DNA from: Chloroflexota bacterium
GTDB lineage: Bacteria > Chloroflexota > Anaerolineae > B4-G1 > SLSP01
Assembly: GCA_009908585.1 (NCBI GenBank)
Contig: JAAAOZ010000363.1
Coordinates: 1 to 6,922, forward strand
Direction of reading: 5' to 3'
Length of the DNA: 6,922 nt
Within the stretch, counting starts at the first letter, position 1. Each line of letters begins with the position of its first letter. Position numbers and translations under genes: made by a program. Positions 1 to 4,900 of this stretch are shown here, piece after piece. Below the pieces are notes generated by a model. The model searched no databases and was not told where the DNA came from. It worked only from the letters and a program-made list of their open reading frames with translations.

Positions 1-188
1 ATTTTGATCTGAGTAACTCCGAATCGCCGCGCTTCGTCGGGCGCGCCGTCGCCGCCTTGGCGACCGATCCCGACGTGATGGACAAATCGGGCGAGATCCT
101 CTACACTGCCACCTTAGCTGAGGACTACGGCTTCACCGACATCGACGGCAAATGTCCGCGCGTCATGACCTTGGCGGAGGCATTTTAG
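1..188 (+). CDS. Short-chain dehydrogenase/reductase, C-terminal end (partial)
   Basis: The reading frame enters from the left edge (first full codon at 3) and gives 61 residues before TAG at 186-188. The visible part is the C-terminal tail of an NAD(P)-dependent short-chain dehydrogenase/reductase (SDR). The run SESPRFVGRAVAALATDPDV, then a KSGEIL strand and a GFTDIDG end, matches the pattern I know from SDR tails, in which the last helix is followed by the final beta strand of the Rossmann fold. The cofactor-binding glycine motif and the Ser-Tyr-Lys catalytic residues would lie upstream of the window, so the substrate cannot be told. The protein is presumably cytoplasmic. The gene converges on the S1-domain gene and ends about 110 bases before a strong terminator. 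The family is fairly safe; the specific function is unknown. Confidence 0.8.
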   Translation, partial: FDLSNSESPRFVGRAVAALATDPDVMDKSGEILYTATLAEDYGFTDIDGKCPRVMTLAEAF

Positions 189-272
189 CTAAATATCGCG
201 AAGGTTCCAGAGGGCCTTGATTTGACGTGCGTTGGGGTCGGGAGATAAACCTTCTACGTCGAGGGTCTTAGC

Positions 273-289
273 CACCCTTCGCAAGGGTG
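273..289 (+). other. Small hairpin in the convergent spacer
   Basis: CACCCTT at 273-279 pairs with AAGGGTG at 283-289, a perfect 7-bp stem with a 3-nt loop. It has no T-run of its own and sits 8 bases before the larger terminator. It may help protect the 3' end of the dehydrogenase mRNA or aid termination. The rest of 189-272 shows nothing I can name. Confidence 0.4.
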
Positions 290-293
290 CGAT

Positions 294-336
294 AAAGAAA
301 TCCGAGCTTGCTGAAGCACAGCAGGCTCGGATTTTT
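294..336. terminator. Bidirectional intrinsic terminator between convergent genes
   Basis: AAATCCGAGC (298-307) pairs with GCTCGGATTT (325-334). The stem continues inward with TGCTG/CAGCA (309-313/319-323) around a 5-base loop, giving about 15 base pairs. On the + strand the stem runs into TTTTT (332-336), terminating the dehydrogenase transcript. On the - strand the A-rich left flank (294-300) becomes TTTCTTT, so the same hairpin can end the S1-domain transcript, whose stop codon is about 70 bases away. Confidence 0.88.
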
Positions 337-406
337 GCGTTTGCGGGGGCGCTTTGCTAGTCGCCTCGCGCCTGTAAGCTGATGCGGAGCGGGGCCGCGT
401 CTTTTA

Positions 407-1249
407 TTAGATCAAGCGCTTGCGGCTCAGGGCGATGCGCTCTTTCTCGCGATCCACATCGAGCACGTAAACCTCAATCTCATCCCCCTCTTCCACGACG
501 GCGCGGGGATTTTCCACGTAGTCCCAATCCAGCTCCGAGATATGAATCAGGCCATCGATGCCGCCTAGGTCGACGAAGGCGCCGAATTCGACCACATTCT
601 GCACCACGCCGGAGCGGATGTCGCCCTCGGCCAGGTCTTGCAGCAACTGCTTGCGGTTCTTCTGCTCCGCCACCCGCTCCGAGACGATCAAGCGGCGGCG
701 ACGCTGCTTCACCTCGATCACGGCCAGGGAGAGCGTATCCCCGACCAGTTCTTCCTTCGCCTCGCGCAGGCGATCCCCATGCAGGCCGCGCGGAATCGAG
801 GTCAGGTGTGAGTTCGGGACGAAAGCCTGGAGACGCCCGAAGTTCACCAACACGCCGCCGCGGTTGACATCTATCACCTCACCATCGACGACCTCACCGC
901 TCTCCAAGAGCCGCTCGGCGCGCAGCCAATCCTGCTGCTCTAGCCCCTTCTTCAAAGAGACGACGATCCCGCCGTGCTTGGGAGACTCTTTGATCACCTT
1001 CACCGGTATCTGCTTCCCAACCTGGAGCGATTCTAAGACATCCTCATCCACCATGTCCAAATCCTGGCGTGTGATAATGCCGTCGTGCTTGCCGTTCAAG
1101 GCCACGATCACGTCCTTATCGCTGACGGACAGCACTTCGGTTTCCAACACCTCGCCCCGATGCGGGCGGGACTCATCATATTTGTCATTCTTGAGCAACG
1201 CTGCGAAATTGAACTTTTTCTCCATGTTATCCATTTGCTGTCTAAGCAT
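407..1249 (-). CDS. rpsA: S1 RNA-binding domain protein, 30S ribosomal protein S1-like (three S1 domains)
   Basis: A complete 280-residue protein that binds single-stranded RNA through three S1 (OB-fold) domains at about residues 30-101, 118-192 and 208-278. The third is the most typical, with GVVQNVVEFGAFVDLGGIDG then LIHISEL. The linker before it, with a basic run and LIVSER, resembles the join before the third S1 domain of E. coli S1. The protein therefore looks like the first three domains of the six-domain E. coli protein and lacks the rest. Ribosomal S1 helps place mRNA on the 30S subunit; a general RNA-binding role is also possible, so the symbol is tentative. The ATG at 1249 is favoured because AGGAGGT lies a few bases upstream (complement of 1253-1259). 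In-frame ATGs at codons 6 and 9 lack such a site. The gene is divergent from the giant surface-protein gene and convergent with the dehydrogenase. Confidence 0.9.
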   Translation of the reverse strand: MLRQQMDNMEKKFNFAALLKNDKYDESRPHRGEVLETEVLSVSDKDVIVALNGKHDGIITRQDLDMVDEDVLESLQVGKQIPVKVIKESPKHGGIVVSLKKGLEQQDWLRAERLLESGEVVDGEVIDVNRGGVLVNFGRLQAFVPNSHLTSIPRGLHGDRLREAKEELVGDTLSLAVIEVKQRRRRLIVSERVAEQKNRKQLLQDLAEGDIRSGVVQNVVEFGAFVDLGGIDGLIHISELDWDYVENPRAVVEEGDEIEVYVLDVDREKERIALSRKRLI

Positions 1250-1252
1250 TCT

Positions 1253-1259
1253 ACCTCCT
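1253..1259 (-). promoter_or_regulatory. Ribosome-binding site of the S1-domain gene
   Basis: The complement reads AGGAGGT, a full Shine-Dalgarno match, ending 3 bases before the ATG at 1249. It fixes the start codon. Confidence 0.85.
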
Positions 1260-1324
1260 CTGACTATATGAATTTTGAGAGTTTTACTGAATGATGATAC
1301 ATCACTTCAAGTGCCGTGTGGCAT

Positions 1325-1391
1325 AACAAAAGACCGACTTGTTCCTGCCACCACCCGCTTCACGCGCTGGGCATTAACTAAGTCGGTCTTT
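1325..1391 (-). terminator. Attenuator-like hairpin in the S1 leader
   Basis: On the - strand AAAGACCGACTT (complement of 1380-1391) pairs perfectly with AAGTCGGTCTTT (complement of 1329-1340), 12 base pairs, and runs into TTTTGTT. The 39-base loop can fold further (TGCC/GGCA and CGC/GCG around GTGAA). The 3' tail ends about 75 bases before the start codon, so the hairpin lies inside the transcript from the promoter at 1531-1559. A stem plus U-rich tail inside a leader is the usual look of a transcription attenuator. On the + strand only three T residues follow the stem, so a - strand role fits better. It could instead be a small mobile inverted-repeat element. Confidence 0.6.
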
Positions 1392-1419
1392 AAATAATTA
1401 CGTGTATGTGTTATTGACG

Positions 1420-1435
1420 CCGGAGTTAACTTCGG
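1420..1435. repeat. 16-bp imperfect palindrome
   Basis: CCGGAGTTAACTTCGG matches its own reverse complement at 14 of 16 positions and is centred on TTAA. It could be a protein-binding site or a short hairpin in the S1 leader RNA. No named regulator can be assigned. Confidence 0.35.
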
Positions 1436-1530
1436 AAAATTCCTTTCCTGAATCTACCTCCAGAACACTAGCCTAGCTTTTTGCCGGCCGCACAGGTGGG
1501 CACGAATATGACAATATCACTTCGATATAT

Positions 1531-1559
1531 ATTATGCCATAGGGTAGATAATTTGTCAA
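1531..1559 (-). promoter_or_regulatory. Promoter of the S1-domain gene (TTGACA-N17-CATAAT)
   Basis: On the - strand a perfect -35 box TTGACA (complement of 1554-1559) is followed after exactly 17 bases by CATAAT (complement of 1531-1536), five of six matches to the -10 consensus. TGG directly upstream of the -10 box gives an extended -10 (TGn). The predicted start is near 1524. Nothing else in the 1250-1600 stretch scores as well by eye. Confidence 0.8.
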
Positions 1560-1611
1560 ACCAAGCTCAAACGAGAGAAATGCACCTCATTGCCAGCGGG
1601 TTATCGCATCA

Positions 1612-1677
1612 GAGACCCCCTGCAACGGTCTCATTTGTCCGATGTGAGATTTAATTGACAGGGTCTCAGGTAGGTCT
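1612..1677. promoter_or_regulatory. Cluster of GGTCTC/GAGACC half-sites (operator candidate)
   Basis: GAGACC at 1612-1617 and GGTCTC at 1627-1632 form an inverted repeat. GGTCTCA recurs at 1662-1668, inside the spacer of the rightward promoter and 35 bases after the copy at 1627-1633. TGAGA at 1645-1649 gives a further inverted partner of TCTCA (1629-1633). AGGTCT at 1672-1676 is a partial copy. Repeated half-sites over and just upstream of a core promoter are typical of a regulator-binding region, here between two divergent promoters. The regulator is not identifiable. Confidence 0.45.
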
Positions 1678-1682
1678 ATAAT
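1655..1682 (+). promoter_or_regulatory. Perfect-consensus promoter of the giant surface protein (TTGACA-N16-TATAAT)
   Basis: TTGACA at 1655-1660 and TATAAT at 1677-1682, both exact consensus, are separated by 16 bases. The predicted transcription start is near 1689, giving a leader of about 180 nt before the ATG at 1871. The -35 box lies about 95 bases from the -35 box of the divergent S1 promoter. A GGTCTCA copy inside the spacer suggests the promoter is restrained by a bound protein. Confidence 0.85.
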
Positions 1683-1870
1683 CTAATTAATTGTCGGTAC
1701 CTCCAAAAAAATTTCATAATCTTACCACATCATATAGACTTGGGCATGCAAGACTTCCTACCACCTCGCGTCCTACGTCACTCACCGTGTGAGCGTCTTG
1801 GACAAGATTTTTATCATCTTCGTTGTTTATGTTGGGTTAGAAGCGGTTTGTAATCCAAAGGAGAAAAAGC
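1683..1870 (+). promoter_or_regulatory. About 180-nt untranslated leader of the giant surface-protein gene
   Basis: Between the -10 box and the ATG there is no recognised gene. CAAGAC (1749-1754) can pair with GTCTTG (1795-1800), enclosing a CTCAC/GTGAG hairpin (1781-1793). TCTT (1796-1799) can instead pair with AAGA (1804-1807), directly followed by TTTTT. These pairings exclude each other, as in a weak switch, but the stems are short. An ATG at 1746 opens a 35-codon frame ending at 1853 without a clear ribosome-binding site. Confidence 0.4.
1857..1863 (+). promoter_or_regulatory. Ribosome-binding site of the giant surface protein
   Basis: AAAGGAG ends 7 bases before the ATG at 1871, an ideal spacing. 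It supports this start codon, which also gives a well-formed signal segment. Confidence 0.85.
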
Positions 1871-1996
1871 ATGAATGCAAGCAAGCAATCGATTTGGGTT
1901 AGACGTGCGGTGCTCTCCCTGCTGATCATTGGGGGCACAGGGTTGTTAGGCGGATTATTCTTGGCGTTGATCTCGCCCCCACAGAGTGCGGCGGCG
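1871..1996 (+). other. Signal peptide or signal anchor of the giant protein
   Basis: Residues 1-42: short basic n-region with R11-R12, a hydrophobic stretch 13-34 rich in Leu, Ile and Gly, then PPQSAAA. Cleavage near A41 is plausible, though the proline at 43 would disfavour cutting exactly after A42. The 22-residue hydrophobic run is long, so an uncleaved anchor is possible. The RR followed by AVL weakly resembles a Tat signal; Sec export is the simpler reading. Confidence 0.75.
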
Positions 1997-4900
1997 CCGG
2001 ATGCGCCCCAAGCCTCTTTCGCGTTGTCGCAGAAGGGAACGGCGTCAGCGTTCGCAGGTGAGGTGCTGACCTACACCGTCTCGTTGACTAACACGTCAGG
2101 TGCAACGGTGAGCGGCATCGAGTTATTCGATACGTGGACGACGAACGCGCCGCAGGCAGATCCCACTAAAGATAAATGGTGGGATCGCGGCATTTTGGCG
2201 AATTTCAACGGCTATGTCGCGACGCCCGCGAATGCCATCGAGGGATTTACACAGAGCATTGAGTTGCTGGATCGGCGCGGTGAGGCGACGTGGTCGCTTC
2301 ATCCGTTGGCGGCCGGGGAGAGTGTGGAGATTGTCTTCTCCGTCACGGTGCCGATTACGTTGCAACCGGCATTGAAAGAACATGAGCCGTGGGACGACAT
2401 CGGCCCCAGTAACATCGCCAATTCGGTGGTGGCCTCTGCGCCGGGTGAGGAGAATGTCGAAGCGCCGGTCGAGAGCGCGATCGTGGTTGGCCCCCTGCTG
2501 AGTATCGATAAGACGGTGGTGGGCGAGGTTGCGCCCCCGGATCATTGCCGCGTGGGGCGGCTGGTGACCTACACCGTGCGAATTCAGAATGTCACGGAGG
2601 AGGATGGCGAGGAGCGCCCAGATGTCTTCCGAGCCAGCAACATCGTCGTGCAGGAGCAATTGCCGGTGCAAATTAAAAGTAGCGTGATCGAGATGACGGC
2701 CGATCAGACGGGTGTGATCACGGCGTACAATGCCACGACCGGTGTGCTTGCGTGGACCTTGCCCAGCGATTTGGCGCCGGGTGCGACGACCACCGTGACG
2801 TTCATCGCGCGTGTGCCGCGCGATACAGCGTACAATCCAAGAAAGAAAAATCTTGAGAACGATAAAGGGTCGTTGGTGGCCTGGGCCGACGGGATGCCTA
2901 TGCGACCGGCTAATGCTAATGATAGGTTACGGACGCGCATCCTCAGCCCCTTTGATAAGATCGTTACCACCGGCCCGCCGCTTGACCAGCCGACGGCGAC
3001 TTACGCTAACCGTCCTGTGACCTATACGCTTACGTTTTACAATCCGCTGCACGATCAGGATATAGTTTCCGACGACGCCTTACGATTGGAAGATGGCCTT
3101 CACAATACGTTCATGTTCTCCGAGATGCTTCTCGGCCCCGAGCCGAATGTCATCGAAGGCTCTTATCTCCGCTGGGATAATATGGAAGTCGCAGCGAATG
3201 GGGCTGTCACGATGTCCTATCGCGTCGATGTGCCTTCCCAGGCCTTGCCCTCCGCCGGGTGGACGGGGTGCGTTGATTCCTACCCCAACAGCGTCACGGC
3301 GACGGCCGGGATCCCTGGGTTTGGTACCTATATCGGTCACGATGATAATGAAATGGCGGTGCTGGATGTAGAGAAAGAGATTGAGCTTACTAAAGGGGTG
3401 GAGCCAAGTTTACAGATTCCCGGTGAGGTGGTGACTTATACTATCACCTTGGAGAATGTCGGAGAGCGATACATCCCCGGCCCGATTGTGTTGACGGACG
3501 TCTTGCCGATGGACGATCTTTATGGGCGTTATTTCTCCTATCAAGAGATGGTCGCGCCTACGGATCCCCCCTTCGTGCCGACCCAGGTGCTTTCCGATGG
3601 CGCCATCATCATCTGGGATAACCTCCCCGGCCTGGATGTGGAGGCATCGCATACATTAATCTTCCAGGCTGTTGTTGATGGGGTGGCTCACGAGAAATAT
3701 TACAATGATGTATTGGCGTACAATGCGGAGACGGGGATCTGCCCCATCATTGACGACAACAAGACGGATGTGGAGGTCGATACGCCGTTTCGCATCAATA
3801 AGACGGCATTGCAACGTGAGGTTGTCCAGGGCGAACTGTTAGAATACGAGGCGGTGATCCTCAATATCTCGCCCCGAACGCTTTACACCGTGACCGCTTT
3901 TCGCGATGATCTTTCCTCCGTTCTCTTCACGGACCCAGCGGATGATGATTATGAGTATAACTACCCCGTCTCGCCGCCCGCGCCGTTGCCACCAGGGGAG
4001 ACCTGGGAGCACACGTTTGCAGTGCGAACGACTGGCCTCCCGGAGGATACGGGGCTTGGTTCGGATTGGTGTGAGGATCGTGGCAAGGGGAAGGATTTGA
4101 TCCAGGACATGGCAACCGTTCTCTTTCAGGTGCGCGAGCCTGAGATGTGGCGGACGAACGCGGATAAGTTGCGAGATTCGAGCGTTGTCGTCACACCGCA
4201 CGTCTCGATTCTCCAATCGGCGACGCCTAATCCTGTGGCCGTGGGCGAGCTGACGACGCTGACCATCACGTTGCGCGATAATCGCACCGCGCCCGCGACG
4301 GACATCACGGGGTTGACGTTGGAGTGGGAGTTGCCGAACGCCAATCCAGGTGACTTCACACTGGTCGCTTACTCGCTGCCGACCTCGTCTCAGGATTCCG
4401 AACTTTATTATTGGAGCGATTTGACGCTGCCGGCCGGCGGGACGACGGAGTTGGTGCTCACGTTGCGCGCGCCGTTGCTCACCTCTGAGGATGATCGCGA
4501 GCATAGTTACAAGAGTCGGATCCAGATCACCGAGATAGATGATCCGGCTATCTGCGTGCCGTCATCGGAGAAGGTCGATGGTAAGACCCTGGATGTAGTA
4601 CCCGGTGTGTTGATCAACAAAGAGCCGGATGTCGAGCGGATTGGCCCGTATGGCGAAGTGGAATACCTGATGGAGGTGGAAAACACCACCGGCGCGACCG
4701 TCCGTGATGTGGTCGTCACCGACATCCTGCCGGATAATTGGCAATATCTGGGCTGGGTCTCCGGGCCGGAACCCTACAGTGAGGATCCTTTACAGTGGGT
4801 CTGGGATGAAATGCCGCCTGAGACGGTCGCCGAGATCGCCTTCAGGGCGCGCGCCTATACGGATCTTGGCACGTGGCGGAATGGTGTTGAATGTACGGCG

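Larger units (their letters stand above)
1250..1524 (-). promoter_or_regulatory. Long 5' leader of the S1-domain gene
   Basis: If transcription starts about 7 bases after the -10 box at 1531-1536, the mRNA has a leader of about 275 nt before the ATG at 1249. Reading on the - strand it holds a GGAGGTAGA copy (complement of 1453-1461), a GGAAA/TTTCC stem, a 16-bp near-palindrome (1420-1435), the large hairpin at 1329-1391 with a U-rich tail, and the true ribosome-binding site. Leader length and structure suggest post-initiation control. Feedback control by the gene's own product is known for rpsA in E. coli, but that it applies here is inference. Confidence 0.55.

Noticed and set aside
382..1294. 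Open frames on the + strand opposite the S1-domain gene (382-867, 558-1271, 1085-1294)
   Set aside because: They are antisense to a protein with clear S1 motifs; their Arg/Ser/Pro-rich composition is typical of shadows in GC-rich DNA.
1325..1391. Possible T-box leader: GGGTGGTGGC on the - strand resembles part of the T-box sequence
   Set aside because: Only a partial match to the GGGTGGNACC core, no specifier stem seen, and the downstream gene is not an aminoacyl-tRNA synthetase or amino-acid gene.
1581..1589. TGCACCTCA shared with 6736-6744, upstream of both exported-protein genes
   Set aside because: A 9-base match between these two spacers is expected by chance about half the time, and neither copy has a similar position relative to a promoter.
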